Below are positions 1 to 11,772 of a DNA stretch of 64,000 nucleotides, piece after piece. Positions within the stretch are counted from its first letter, which is position 1. Each line of letters begins with the position of its first letter. The stretch lies in the NCBI RefSeq assembly GCF_025751435.1, contig NZ_JAOWKY010000002.1, positions 62,001 through 126,000 on the forward strand. The letters are read 5' to 3'. Below the pieces are notes generated by a model. The model was not told where the DNA came from. It saw only the letters and a list, made by a program, of their open reading frames with translations, and ran no database searches. Origin of the DNA: Albidovulum marisflavi (GTDB lineage Bacteria; Pseudomonadota; Alphaproteobacteria; Rhodobacterales; Rhodobacteraceae). Position numbers and translations under genes: made by a program.

Positions 1-2
1 AG

Positions 3-803
3 CACTACACCAAGGGCGGACAGCTTGCCGGCAAGATCGCGGCGGGGCTGGAGGCGTCCGGCAAGAGCCTTGAGACGCTGACGACGCGCGACCTGGCGCC
101 GGTCGACGAATTTCACATCCGCGGGCGAAAGGCGACGTTGGAACTTGGCGCCGAGATGAACCTGAGCGATGCATCGCGCGTGCTTGATCTGGGCAGCGGA
201 CTAGGCGGACCCGCCCGCACGCTGGCGGAAACCTACGGATGCCAGGTCACCGGCATCGACCTGACCGAGATGTTCTGCGAAGCCGCCGGCACTCTTTCCG
301 GCTGGGTGGGACTAGGAAGCAAGGTGAGCTTCGATCATGGCGATGCGACCGCGCTGCCCTATCCCGACGATCATTTCGACGCCGCCATGACGATCCATGT
401 TGCGATGAACATCGCGGCCAAGGACAGGCTCTATGCCGAGGCCTTCCGAACGCTCCGGCCCGGCGGACGGTTCGCCGTCTACGACGTGATCCAGGGCGAC
501 GGTGGCGGCATCCATTTCCCGGTGCCTTGGGCGCGAGAGGCCGCGATCAGCCACCTGGCCACCCATGATCAGATGGAAAGGTTGCTGACGAACGCGGGTT
601 TCAAGGTCCTGAAGACGCAGGACTCGAGCGCGCAAAGCCTGACCTGGTTCCAGGACATGAAGTCACGCGCGGCAAGCTCGGGACTGCCCGCGGTCTCGAT
701 CCAACTGATCCTGGGGGATGACTACCTGGAAATGGTGCGCAACCAGATCCGAAATCTTGCCGAGGACCGGATCCGGACGATGACCTACATCTGCGAACGC
801 TGA
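3..803 (+). CDS. SAM-dependent methyltransferase, 5' end outside the window
   Basis: The reading frame is open from the first bases of the window, and residues homologous to this family (HYTKGG..., DLAPVDEFHIRG) lie before the first possible internal start at 138, so the gene begins upstream. The class I methyltransferase fold shows as motif I (VLDLGSGLGGPAR), followed by an acidic residue at the end of the next strand (VTGIDLT) and a GDATALPYPDDHFD segment. The order resembles sarcosine/dimethylglycine-type and ubiE-like small-molecule methyltransferases. The substrate cannot be read from the sequence. It is convergent with nadE. Confidence 0.85.
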   Translation, partial: HYTKGGQLAGKIAAGLEASGKSLETLTTRDLAPVDEFHIRGRKATLELGAEMNLSDASRVLDLGSGLGGPARTLAETYGCQVTGIDLTEMFCEAAGTLSGWVGLGSKVSFDHGDATALPYPDDHFDAAMTIHVAMNIAAKDRLYAEAFRTLRPGGRFAVYDVIQGDGGGIHFPVPWAREAAISHLATHDQMERLLTNAGFKVLKTQDSSAQSLTWFQDMKSRAASSGLPAVSIQLILGDDYLEMVRNQIRNLAEDRIRTMTYICER

Positions 804-866
804 ACCCTTGCGCGCATCAAGGCAGCAGCGTGGACCCGCAAGCACTGGCCCAAGCGCCCGGCGCGC

Positions 867-2528
867 TCAGCTTTCGTCGCGCCAGCGGTTGACGATCGGA
901 TAGCGCCGGTCCAGCCAGAAGGCCTTGCGTGTAAGCCGAGCGCCGGGCGCGGACTGAAAGCGCTTGTATTCGCTGATGTAGACCAGGTGTTCAACCTTCT
1001 TCACCGTTGCGCGGTCGAAGCCTTCGGACACGATCTCGGCCACTGACAGGTCGCCCTCGATCAGGTGTTCCAGGATCGCGTCCAGCACGGGATAAGGCGG
1101 CAGCGAATCCTCGTCCTTCTGGTCGGCTCGCAACTCGGCCGAGGGTGCCTTGTCGATGACACGTTGCGGGATGACCGTGCCCTCCGGCCCCTTCATCCAA
1201 GGCCTGTGGTTGGCATTGCGCCAGCGGCAGGTTTCGAACACCCGCATCTTGTAAAGATCCTTGATCGGGTTGTAGCCGCCTGCCATGTCGCCGTAGATCG
1301 TGGCATAGCCAACAGCGACCTCGGACTTGTTGCCCGTGGTCAGGAGCATTTCCCCGAACTTGTTCGAGATCGCCATCAGCAGCAGTCCGCGCAGGCGGGA
1401 CTGCACGTTTTCCTCGGCGATGCCGAACGACGTGCCCTCGAAAAGCGGCTGAAGGGATTCGGTGACCGCATCGCGCGGCCCCGAGATCGGCACGGTGTCC
1501 AGCCGACAGCCAAGCGCGCGGGCGACGCCCTTGGCATCCTCCAGCGAATGGGCCGAGGTGAACTCGGAAGGCAGCATAACGCAGCGGACGTTTTCCGGGC
1601 CCAGCGCGTCGGCCGCGATCGTCGCGACAAGCGCGCTGTCGATCCCCCCCGAGAGCCCCAGCACCACCTTGGAAAACCCGCTTTTGCCCATGTAGTCGGA
1701 AAGCGACAGGACCATCGCGCGGTAATCCTGTTCCCAGTCGTCGGGGTGAACGGCGCGCTCGCCGGTTTCGGCCCGCCAGCCGTCCGCGTGCCGCGTGAAG
1801 TCGACATGGGCGATGACCTCTTCCCATACAGGAAGCTGCGCGGCCAGATGGCCGCCCGGATTGATGACGAACGAACCGCCATCGAACAGCTGATCGTCCT
1901 GTCCTCCGACGAAGTTCAGATAGACCATCGGCAAGCCGGTTTCGACCACGCGCGACACCATCAGGTTCACTCGACGTTCGAACTTGCCTCGGTAGTAGGG
2001 GGACCCGTTCGGAACCAGCAGGATCTCTGCCCCCGTCTCTTCAAGCGTTTCGCAGACATCGGGGAACCACGCGTCCTCGCAGATCGGGGTGCCGATCCTC
2101 AGGGGACCGATGCGATAGGGTCCCGACACCGGCCCGGATTCGAACAGGCGCTTTTCGTCGAAGACGCTATAGTTGGGCAGGTGGTGCTTCAGGATGCGGG
2201 CGGCGATCCGCCCGCCCTGACAGACATACCAGGCGTTGAAAAGCAGACCATTGGCGTCAAGCCAGGGGCCGCCGATCCCAAGCGCGGGGCCGTCGGCGCA
2301 GTCGCGCGCCAGTTGCTCGACCGCCTGCATCGCGTCGCGGGTGAAGGCATTCTTCTTGACCAGGTCCTGCGTCTGATAGCCCGTTATGAACATTTCTGGC
2401 AGCGCGACCATGTCGGCGTCCGCGGCCTTCGCCGCTTCCCATGCCGCGCGCGCCTGCGCCGCGTTGGCTGCAATCGCCCCCACGGTCGGATTGAGTTGCG
2501 CGAGCGTCAGGCGGAATCTGTCGGACAT
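867..2528 (-). CDS. nadE: Glutamine-dependent NAD+ synthetase
   Basis: Catalyses the last step of NAD+ synthesis: ATP-dependent amidation of nicotinic acid adenine dinucleotide with glutamine as nitrogen donor, in the cytoplasm. The 553 residues have the expected two parts. The N-terminal nitrilase-fold glutaminase carries a visible Glu-Lys-Cys triad (E45 in ALPEMF, K114 in ILKHHLP, C150 in TPICEDAW). The C-terminal ATP-pyrophosphatase has the SGGIDS P-loop at about 293-298 and a TTGNKSE motif further on. Length fits the glutamine-dependent class. The start MSDRFRLTLAQLNP fits the nitrilase N-terminus. It stands alone, convergent with the methyltransferase and divergent from the MORN gene. 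Confidence 0.96.
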   Translation of the reverse strand: MSDRFRLTLAQLNPTVGAIAANAAQARAAWEAAKAADADMVALPEMFITGYQTQDLVKKNAFTRDAMQAVEQLARDCADGPALGIGGPWLDANGLLFNAWYVCQGGRIAARILKHHLPNYSVFDEKRLFESGPVSGPYRIGPLRIGTPICEDAWFPDVCETLEETGAEILLVPNGSPYYRGKFERRVNLMVSRVVETGLPMVYLNFVGGQDDQLFDGGSFVINPGGHLAAQLPVWEEVIAHVDFTRHADGWRAETGERAVHPDDWEQDYRAMVLSLSDYMGKSGFSKVVLGLSGGIDSALVATIAADALGPENVRCVMLPSEFTSAHSLEDAKGVARALGCRLDTVPISGPRDAVTESLQPLFEGTSFGIAEENVQSRLRGLLLMAISNKFGEMLLTTGNKSEVAVGYATIYGDMAGGYNPIKDLYKMRVFETCRWRNANHRPWMKGPEGTVIPQRVIDKAPSAELRADQKDEDSLPPYPVLDAILEHLIEGDLSVAEIVSEGFDRATVKKVEHLVYISEYKRFQSAPGARLTRKAFWLDRRYPIVNRWRDES

Positions 2529-2708
2529 GCGGCATCCCTTTGCGTTTGCCCCCTCTTAGCAGACTGACGGGCAATCGGAAGCGGCAAGGATATCGGTCGC
2601 CCGCGATGCGCCGGGCGCTTGCCACGGCCAGCCCCGTTCAATAGGTTTCAGGACAAGTTTCGCGGCGTGACCATCACCTGCCGCGTCAAAGGCAATCCGG
2701 GGGCGGTC

Positions 2709-4166
2709 ATGACGACGAAGGTCAAAGCGGTTTTTGGTCTGGCACTGGCATTGGCCTGCGCCCTTGGCGGCAGCCCTTCTGGCGCGCAGGAAGTCGTCTC
2801 GAAGCAATATGAAGACGGCGGCATCTACGAAGGCACCTTCAAGGACGGCAAGCAGCACGGCCGCGGCACCTACCGGCTTCCCAACGGCTACGAATATTCC
2901 GGCGACTGGGTCGAGGGCGAGATCCTGGGACAGGGCACTGCCCGTTACCCCAACGGATCGGTATATGAAGGCGCCTTCATCAAGGGAAAGCCGCACGGCA
3001 AGGGTAAGATCACCTTCGCCGATGGGGGCACCTACGAGGGCGACTGGGTCGAGGGGGAGATCGAAGGTCAGGGCGTGGCCCGTTACGCCAACGGCGTGAC
3101 CTATACCGGCGGCTTCACCAAGGCGCTGCACAACGGGACGGGCAAGATGGAAAGCCCCGGCGGCTACGTCTACGAAGGCGAATGGGTCATGGGCGTCAAG
3201 GAAGGCAAGGGCCGCATCACCTATCCGGACGGCGCGGTCTATGAAGGCGACATGCTGCGTGGACAGCGCGCAGGTCAGGGCAAGCTGACCACGGCAGATG
3301 GGCTGGTGTATGAGGGAGCCTGGCAGGAAGGCCAGATAAACGGCGCAGGCAAGCTGACCCAACCCAACGGCGACATCTATCAAGGACAACTTGCCAACGG
3401 CAAGCGCAACGGCAAGGGCAAGGTCACCTACGCCAACGGGGACATCTACGAAGGCGACTTCGCGGACGACCAGCGTCACGGCACCGGATCGTTCCGCGGG
3501 CACGACGGCTACCTCTACGAGGGCGAGTGGCGCAATGGCCGGATCGAGGGTATGGGCAAGGCCAGCTATCCCGATGGCTCGGTCTACGAGGGAGAGTTCA
3601 AGGCCGACAAGGCAAGCGGCACCGGCAAGATCACCTACGCCGACGGAGCGACCTACGAAGGCGAATGGAAGGCCGGCGTGATCGAAGGCCAAGGCAAGGC
3701 GGTCTATGCCAACGGGCTGATCTATGAAGGCGGGTTCAAGAACGGCAAGAACCACGGGAAGGGCAAGATGACCTATCCCGACGGCTACTCGTACGACGGC
3801 GACTGGAAGGACGGCACCCGCGAAGGTCAGGGCGTCGCGGTTTATGCCGACGGCACGGTCTATACGGGCAGCTTTGTCGCGGGCAAGCGCGAGGGCGAAG
3901 GCGACATAGTGATGACCGACGGCTTCCGCTATTCCGGACAGTGGAAAGCAGGCGAAATTGACGGCGACGGAGTGGCGACCTACCCCAACGGCGACGTCTA
4001 CGAGGGAAGCTTCAAGAATGGCCGCCGTCAGGGCCAGGGCACGCTGCGCTACGCCAGTGGAGAGGTCGCGACCGGCACATGGAACGGCGACGCGCTGACC
4101 GAACCGGAAAGCGCGCCCACCGCGGAACCGGCGGCCACTGAAGGCACGGCAACCACGGGCAACTGA
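2709..4166 (+). CDS. Secreted MORN-repeat protein
   Basis: After a signal peptide (MTTKVKAVFGLALALACALG, cleavage near SGAQ) the protein is almost entirely a tandem array of 23-residue MORN units of the type YEGxWxxGxxxGxGxxxYxxG. I count 18 full units plus a partial one, ending in a short Thr/Glu/Pro tail. MORN repeats form an elongated beta-hairpin sheet used for lipid or protein contact; no enzymatic domain is attached. An earlier in-frame ATG at 2619 exists, but the ATG at 2709 puts a normal signal sequence at the N-terminus. The location should be periplasm or outer surface. The repeats are very regular at the protein level. The function is unknown. Confidence 0.85.
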   Translation: MTTKVKAVFGLALALACALGGSPSGAQEVVSKQYEDGGIYEGTFKDGKQHGRGTYRLPNGYEYSGDWVEGEILGQGTARYPNGSVYEGAFIKGKPHGKGKITFADGGTYEGDWVEGEIEGQGVARYANGVTYTGGFTKALHNGTGKMESPGGYVYEGEWVMGVKEGKGRITYPDGAVYEGDMLRGQRAGQGKLTTADGLVYEGAWQEGQINGAGKLTQPNGDIYQGQLANGKRNGKGKVTYANGDIYEGDFADDQRHGTGSFRGHDGYLYEGEWRNGRIEGMGKASYPDGSVYEGEFKADKASGTGKITYADGATYEGEWKAGVIEGQGKAVYANGLIYEGGFKNGKNHGKGKMTYPDGYSYDGDWKDGTREGQGVAVYADGTVYTGSFVAGKREGEGDIVMTDGFRYSGQWKAGEIDGDGVATYPNGDVYEGSFKNGRRQGQGTLRYASGEVATGTWNGDALTEPESAPTAEPAATEGTATTGN

Positions 4167-4203
4167 CCCGGAGGCACGAAAAGCCCCGGCAGGATTGCAT
4201 TTT

Positions 4204-4235
4204 TTGCTTTTCCTTTCGGCACCCGTCCGTATAGT
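4204..4235 (+). promoter_or_regulatory. Possible promoter of the leu leader
   Basis: A TATAGT hexamer at 4230-4235 is a fair -10 element. The best -35-like hexamer is TTGCTT at 4204-4209, but its 20-nt spacing is long. Seven bases after the -10 lies the ATG at 4243, so the transcript could begin at or next to the leader start codon (leaderless). This is inference from spacing only. Confidence 0.35.
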
Positions 4236-4242
4236 CGCGCCC

Positions 4243-4329
4243 ATGACACGGAACCGGCACATTCCCATGCTTTACCGCGCCTCCGGCGCGGCGCGCCGCC
4301 GTGGCCTTCTTCTCCTTAGCTGCCTCTGA
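4243..4329 (+). CDS. leuL: leuA leader peptide (28 aa, Leu-run near the end)
   Basis: A short open frame directly upstream of leuA encodes 28 residues starting MTRNRHIPMLYR and ending RRRGLLLLSCL before TGA. Four consecutive leucine codons (CTT CTT CTC CTT, 4306-4317) plus a fifth next to the stop are what a leucine-sensing attenuator leader needs. An internal ATG at 4267 would give a 20-residue version in the same frame. Neither start has a clear Shine-Dalgarno sequence, and the first lies 7 nt after a TATAGT box, so leaderless initiation is possible. The symbol follows enterobacterial usage for the role; I do not claim homology. Confidence 0.6.
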   Translation: MTRNRHIPMLYRASGAARRRGLLLLSCL

Positions 4330-4387
4330 GCGTGCCATCCGGCGCGACCGCTCAGAGGTGACCAGCGCCAAAGCAGAACGCTAAGGA
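4313..4387 (+). promoter_or_regulatory. leuA attenuator-like alternative RNA pairings
   Basis: Two overlapping pairings can form. A perfect 10-bp stem joins CCTCTGAGCG (4323-4332, containing the leader stop codon) with CGCTCAGAGG (4349-4358). An 8-bp pairing joins TCCTTAGC (4313-4320, over the last Leu codons) with GCTAAGGA (4380-4387), 20 nt before leuA. A ribosome stalled on the Leu codons would cover the 5' side of the second pairing. There is no T-run after either stem, so control by classical intrinsic termination is not evident. Rho or translational coupling are alternatives. Confidence 0.5.
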
Positions 4388-4406
4388 CCAAGACGAGAGA
4401 CAAGCC

Positions 4407-5987
<1,581 letters not shown>

Positions 5988-6026
5988 CATTTTCGGGGGC
6001 AGATCACAAACCTGCCCCCGAAAATG
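5988..6026 (+). terminator. Terminator after leuA
   Basis: A perfect 15-bp inverted repeat, CATTTTCGGGGGCAG (5988-6002) against CTGCCCCCGAAAATG (6012-6026), with a 9-nt loop, begins right after the leuA stop. The AAAA/TTTT arms inside the stem give a bidirectional-type intrinsic terminator. Confidence 0.85.
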
Positions 6027-6038
6027 TTCGAAAAATGA

Positions 6039-7208
<1,170 letters not shown>

Positions 7209-7242
7209 GGCGCCCGCCGGGCGTCGGAAGACGAGGCCGCGC

Positions 7243-8160
7243 ATGGCACGCCAACGCGACAGCGCCGACTACAAGGGGCCGGTCCGCCGTGTGCTGATCG
7301 CCATGCTTCTGCTTGCGCTGACGGGTCTTTTTCTGGTCTGGCGCATCGACAGCCCCCGCGTCGAACGCTTCCGCGCGGCCTTCATCGACCGCGTTGTTCC
7401 GAACTTCGACTGGGCGATGGTGCCGATCACCAAGATGGCCGGCATGGTCGAAAGCTTTCAGTCCTATGCCAGCCTTTATGAACAGAACCAGGAACTCCGC
7501 CGCGAACTGCAGCAGATGAAGTCCTGGAAAGAGGCCGCTGTCCAGCTGGAACAGCAGAACGCCAAGCTCCTGGCGCAGAACCAGGTGCGGCTTGATCCGA
7601 AGCTGACCACCGTTTCCGGCGTGGTTCTGGCAGATGCCGGGTCACCCTTCCGCCAGTCCGTCCTTCTGAACGTCGGCGCGCGCGACGGGATCGTGGACGG
7701 CTGGGCGACAATGGACGGCCTGGGCCTTGTCGGCCGCATCTCGGGCGTGGGACAAACGACGTCGCGCGTGATCCTTCTGACCGACACCTCCAGCCGGATC
7801 CCGGTGACGATCCAGCCCTCAGGCCAGAAGGCCATGCTCGTCGGCGACAACAGCGCTGCCCCACCCATCGACTTTCTGGAAAGCCCCGATGAGGTGCGTC
7901 CAGGCGACCGCGTGGTGTCCTCGGGTGACGGCGGGGTGTTTCCCGCGGGGCTGCTTGTCGGGCAGGTCGCCCAAGGGACCGACCGCAGGCTGCGCGTGCG
8001 CCTGGCCGCCGATTACCAGCGGCTTGAGTTCCTGCGCGTCCTTCGCAGCCACCCGGCCGAACAGATCACCGAACCGGGCGTCCTGATCCCACCGCCGCTC
8101 CCCCCCCTGTTGATGCAGGAGCCTGGGGCGGAACAGATCGTCGGGGGCGCAGATGGTTGA
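7243..8160 (+). CDS. mreC: Rod shape-determining protein MreC
   Basis: Bitopic inner-membrane protein of the elongasome. One N-terminal transmembrane segment (VLIAMLLLALTGLFLVWRI, about residues 19-37) is followed by a coiled coil rich in Gln/Glu/Leu (about 72-115, EQNQELRRELQQMK) and then the periplasmic beta-barrel domains (VVLADAGSPFRQSVLLNVGARDGI onward). Typical length (305 aa). It starts 34 bp after mreB and overlaps mreD by 8 bp, indicating one transcript. Confidence 0.95.
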   Translation: MARQRDSADYKGPVRRVLIAMLLLALTGLFLVWRIDSPRVERFRAAFIDRVVPNFDWAMVPITKMAGMVESFQSYASLYEQNQELRRELQQMKSWKEAAVQLEQQNAKLLAQNQVRLDPKLTTVSGVVLADAGSPFRQSVLLNVGARDGIVDGWATMDGLGLVGRISGVGQTTSRVILLTDTSSRIPVTIQPSGQKAMLVGDNSAAPPIDFLESPDEVRPGDRVVSSGDGGVFPAGLLVGQVAQGTDRRLRVRLAADYQRLEFLRVLRSHPAEQITEPGVLIPPPLPPLLMQEPGAEQIVGGADG

Positions 8161-8692
8161 TCCGGTCCTGTCCCGACGCCTGGGCTACCCGGTCATCTAC
8201 GCGCTGTTGTGCGCGGGCTTTCTGTTCCTGCGCGTCCTGCCGCTTTCGACAATGCCCGTCAGCGTGCCAGGGCCCGATTTCGTGCTGCTGCTGACCCTGC
8301 TCTGGGTCATCCGCCGTCCAGACCACGTGCCCGCGCTTCTCATCGCTGGCGTCCTTCTGGTCGAGGACCTGCTGACCCTGCGCGCGCCCGGCCTTTGGGC
8401 GGGGCTCGTGATCGTCGTGACGGAGTTCCTCCGTTCGCACCGGATCGGGCTGCGCGAGGTGAATTTCGTGGTCGAGTGGCTTGTCGCCTCGGGCGCGCTT
8501 CTGGTCATTGCCCTGGCCAACCGCGCGATCCTTGCGATGTTCGTTGTCCCACAGGCGGGTTTGGGCCTGACGCTGCTTCAGGTGCTTGTTTCGGTCGCCG
8601 CCTATCCGGTTGTGGCATTCGCGCTGCAAGCCACCCTGGGCCTGCGCCGAACCGCACCCGGCGAAGTTGACGCAATGGGGCAACGGCTATGA
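8153..8692 (+). CDS. mreD: Rod shape-determining membrane protein MreD
   Basis: Short (179 aa), very hydrophobic protein with five or six predicted membrane segments (for example VIYALLCAGFLFLRVLPL, FVLLLTLLWVI, LLQVLVSVAAYPVVAFAL). MreD is defined mainly by position and hydropathy. Here it sits between mreC (8-bp overlap) and mrdA (ATGA overlap), the standard order. Assists MreC, PBP2 and RodA in lateral wall growth. Confidence 0.9.
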   Translation: MVDPVLSRRLGYPVIYALLCAGFLFLRVLPLSTMPVSVPGPDFVLLLTLLWVIRRPDHVPALLIAGVLLVEDLLTLRAPGLWAGLVIVVTEFLRSHRIGLREVNFVVEWLVASGALLVIALANRAILAMFVVPQAGLGLTLLQVLVSVAAYPVVAFALQATLGLRRTAPGEVDAMGQRL

Positions 8693-10632
8693 GACGATCA
8701 GCCAAAGACGCGCTGGAAAGCACGCGGCGCATCAGCCGCAGGACGCTTGTCATTGGCGGGCTTCAGGCTGCGACGGTCGCCACGCTGGCGCTTCGCATGC
8801 GGTTCATGCAGGTCGAACAGGCCGATGATTTTCGACTTCTGGCCGAGGAAAACTCGATCAAGATCCGCCTGATCCCCCCTGCGCGCGGGCTGATCCTGGA
8901 CCGCAACGGCGGGGTGGTGGCCGGCAATGGGCAGAACTATCGCGTCGTGATCACGCGCGAGGATGCAGGGGACGTCGAGGATGTGCTGCACAGGCTATCC
9001 CGGCTGATCCCGCTGACCGAGGATGACATCGCGCGCACGCTGAAAGAGGTGATGCGCCGCAGCCCTACCCTGCCCATCACCGTCGCGGACCAGCTGACGT
9101 GGGAGGACTTTTCACGCGTCGCCGTCAACGCCCCGGCCCTGCCGGGCGTCACGACCGAGGTCGGCCTGTCACGCTATTACCCGCAGGGCGGCGATTTCGC
9201 GCATGTGCTGGGCTATGTCGGCCCGGTCAGCGACTACGATCTGTCCAGGATCGAGGATCCGGATCCCCTTTTGCAGATCCCCAAGTTCCAACTGGGCAAA
9301 CTGGGCGTCGAGGCCAAGCTGGAAGAGGACCTGCGCGGCAAGGCGGGCACGCGGCGGATCGAGGTGACATCGACTGGTCGCGTCATGCGCGAGCTTGACC
9401 GCAACGAAGGCGACGCGGGGGCCACGCTGCAACTGACGCTGGACCGCTACCTGCAGAACTACGTCCAGGCACGCCTGGGCAATGAAAGTGCCGCAGCGGT
9501 TGTGATGGATGTCCGCAACGGCGACATCCTGTCGATCGTCTCGTCGCCCAGCTTTGATCCGAACCTGTTCGTGCGCGGCATCTCGTCGGCTGACTACAGG
9601 CTACTGACCGAGAATGACCATCGGCCTCTGGCAGACAAGACGGTGCAGGGCGCCTATCCGCCAGGATCGACCTTCAAGATCGTAACCGCGCTTGCCGCGC
9701 TAGAGGCGGGTGTCATCGATCCGGAAGAAACCGTTTATTGCAAGGGATTTACCGAACTTGGCAACCACCGCTTCCATTGCTGGAAACGCGGCGGCCACGG
9801 CCATGTGAACCTGCCGCACAGCCTCGAACAATCCTGCGACGTCTACTATTACGAGGTTGCCCAACGGGTCGGCATCGACAGGATCGCGGAAATGGCCCGC
9901 CGGCTTGGCATCGGGGTCCGCCACGATCTGCCGATGTCCGCCATAAGCGAGGGGTTGGCACCGGACCGTGCCTGGAAGCAGGCCAAGTACGGCAAGGACT
10001 GGCTGGTCGGCGACACCCTGAACTCGGGTATCGGACAGGGCTATGTGCTTGCCTCGCCGCTGCAATTGGCGGTCATGACGGCACGCGTGGCTTCGGGGAC
10101 GAATGTCGAGCCTCGGCTACTGCGCGCGCGCGACGGGGTGCCCGAGCCGACGCCGGAGCCCCAGACGCTTGGACTTTCAGAGGCTGCCCTGCGATCCGTG
10201 CGCAAGGGGTTGTTCGATGTGATCAACAGCCAACGTGGCACGGCCTATGGATCGCGGATCGCGGATGACGCGCTGCGCATGGCGGGCAAGACAGGCACCA
10301 GCCAGGTGCGCAACATCACCAAGGCGGAACGCGAACGCGGTGTGATTTCGAACGACGACCTGCCCTGGAACCGACGCGACCACGCGCTGTTCGTTTGCTA
10401 CGCGCCCTATGACAATCCCGAGATCGCGGTCTCGGTCGTTGTCGAACACGGCGGCGGCGGATCGGCCGCGGCCGCGCCGATCGCGCGCGACATCATGCTT
10501 CAGGCGCTTTTCAAGGACCTGCCGCCGCTCAGCGCCTATCCGTCGAACCAGAGGGATCGGATCGAAGCGCAGCGCAAGACGCTGGACCTTATCCCGCGCG
10601 AGGACAAGCCAGGGGCCAAGTCGCGCGCATGA
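8689..10632 (+). CDS. mrdA: Penicillin-binding protein 2 (elongasome transpeptidase)
   Basis: Monofunctional class B transpeptidase that cross-links peptidoglycan during elongation. After a cytoplasmic tail and one membrane segment (near residues 20-38) come the pedestal domain (RGLILDRNGGVVAGN) and the transpeptidase domain. The three active-site motifs are visible: STFK with Ser near 327, SCD near 382, and KTGTS near 534. At 647 residues the length is normal. It overlaps mreD and rodA by 4 bp each (ATGA), so translation is coupled with its glycosyltransferase partner RodA. Confidence 0.96.
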   Translation: MRRSAKDALESTRRISRRTLVIGGLQAATVATLALRMRFMQVEQADDFRLLAEENSIKIRLIPPARGLILDRNGGVVAGNGQNYRVVITREDAGDVEDVLHRLSRLIPLTEDDIARTLKEVMRRSPTLPITVADQLTWEDFSRVAVNAPALPGVTTEVGLSRYYPQGGDFAHVLGYVGPVSDYDLSRIEDPDPLLQIPKFQLGKLGVEAKLEEDLRGKAGTRRIEVTSTGRVMRELDRNEGDAGATLQLTLDRYLQNYVQARLGNESAAAVVMDVRNGDILSIVSSPSFDPNLFVRGISSADYRLLTENDHRPLADKTVQGAYPPGSTFKIVTALAALEAGVIDPEETVYCKGFTELGNHRFHCWKRGGHGHVNLPHSLEQSCDVYYYEVAQRVGIDRIAEMARRLGIGVRHDLPMSAISEGLAPDRAWKQAKYGKDWLVGDTLNSGIGQGYVLASPLQLAVMTARVASGTNVEPRLLRARDGVPEPTPEPQTLGLSEAALRSVRKGLFDVINSQRGTAYGSRIADDALRMAGKTGTSQVRNITKAERERGVISNDDLPWNRRDHALFVCYAPYDNPEIAVSVVVEHGGGGSAAAAPIARDIMLQALFKDLPPLSAYPSNQRDRIEAQRKTLDLIPREDKPGAKSRA

Positions 10633-11768
10633 GCTACCTTGAGTACAACGTCAAGACCGTCCCGACAGGCATCCGCAAGGTGCTACACGTCAGCTGGCCC
10701 ATCGTCGTCCTTCTGACCGCAATCGCCTCGGTCGGTTTTCTAATGCTCTACTCGGTCGCAAGTGGCCGGTTGGAGACCTGGGCCGAACCCCAGATGAAGC
10801 GCTTCGCGGCGGGCATGGTCGGCATGTTCGCCGTCGCTTTCGTGCCGATCTGGTTCTGGCGCAACCTCTCGGCGCTGGCATATTTCGTATCCTTCCTGCT
10901 GCTGATCGCGGTGGAGCTTTTCGGCGCGGTGGGCATGGGCGCGCAGCGCTGGATCGAACTTGGTCCGCTCAGGCTACAGCCGTCGGAACTGATGAAGATC
11001 AGCCTCGTGATGCTGCTGGCGGCCTACTACGACTGGCTGGACGTAAAGAAGGTGTCGCGCCCGCTATGGGTTTTGATCCCCGCGATCCTGGTGCTTGCCC
11101 CGACTTTCCTTGTCCTCAAGCAGCCAGACCTTGGGACGGCAATCCTGCTTGTGGCGGGAGGCGGGATCGTGATGTTCGCGGCCGGGGTCAGCTGGTGGTA
11201 CTTCGGCACGGTCATCGCGCTTGTCGTGGCGCTGGTGTTCGCGGTGTTCGAAAGCCGCGGCACGGAATGGCAGCTGATCAAGGACTACCAGTTCAAGCGC
11301 ATCGACACATTCCTTGATCCCGGCAGCGACCCGCTGGATGCCGGCTACAACATCATGCAGGCGCAGATCGCTCTGGGGTCCGGGGGGTGGGCCGGCAAGG
11401 GCTACATGCAGGGCACGCAGTCGCGGCTGAACTTCCTTCCCGAAAAACACACGGACTTCATCTTCACCACCCTGGCGGAAGAGTTCGGCTTTGTCGGCGC
11501 GTTCTCTCTCCTGATGCTCTACGCGCTCACGGTGATGTTTGCCTTGGTCTCTGGCCTGTCAAACAAGGATCGCTTCGCCTCTCTTCTGACGATCGGGATC
11601 GGTTCGACCTTCTTCCTGTTCTTCGCCGTCAACATGGCCATGGTCATGGGGCTGATCCCGGTCGTGGGCGTTCCGCTGCCCCTTGTGTCCTACGGCGGAA
11701 CCGCAATGATGATCCTGCTTCTTGCCTTCGGGCTGGTGCAAAGCGCGCACATTCACAGACCGAGGTAA
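10629..11768 (+). CDS. rodA: SEDS peptidoglycan glycosyltransferase RodA
   Basis: Ten-segment inner-membrane protein that polymerises lipid II in complex with PBP2. SEDS hallmarks are present: GAQRWIELGPLRLQPSEL in the centre, the KQPDLGTAILL loop with the conserved Asp, and the C-terminal GLIPVVGVPLPLVSYGGT signature. Normal length (379 aa). The start overlaps the mrdA stop, and 4 bp separate its stop from the next gene. Confidence 0.97.
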   Translation: MSYLEYNVKTVPTGIRKVLHVSWPIVVLLTAIASVGFLMLYSVASGRLETWAEPQMKRFAAGMVGMFAVAFVPIWFWRNLSALAYFVSFLLLIAVELFGAVGMGAQRWIELGPLRLQPSELMKISLVMLLAAYYDWLDVKKVSRPLWVLIPAILVLAPTFLVLKQPDLGTAILLVAGGGIVMFAAGVSWWYFGTVIALVVALVFAVFESRGTEWQLIKDYQFKRIDTFLDPGSDPLDAGYNIMQAQIALGSGGWAGKGYMQGTQSRLNFLPEKHTDFIFTTLAEEFGFVGAFSLLMLYALTVMFALVSGLSNKDRFASLLTIGIGSTFFLFFAVNMAMVMGLIPVVGVPLPLVSYGGTAMMILLLAFGLVQSAHIHRPR

Positions 11769-11772
11769 GGAC

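Noticed and set aside
1065-2567. 500-codon frame antisense to nadE
   Set aside because: nadE is intact with all catalytic residues; the antisense product is Arg/Gly-rich without motifs.
2556-4268. 570-codon open frame antisense to the MORN gene
   Set aside because: It mirrors the repeat structure of the MORN frame and has no domain; an artefact of repeated GC-rich codons.
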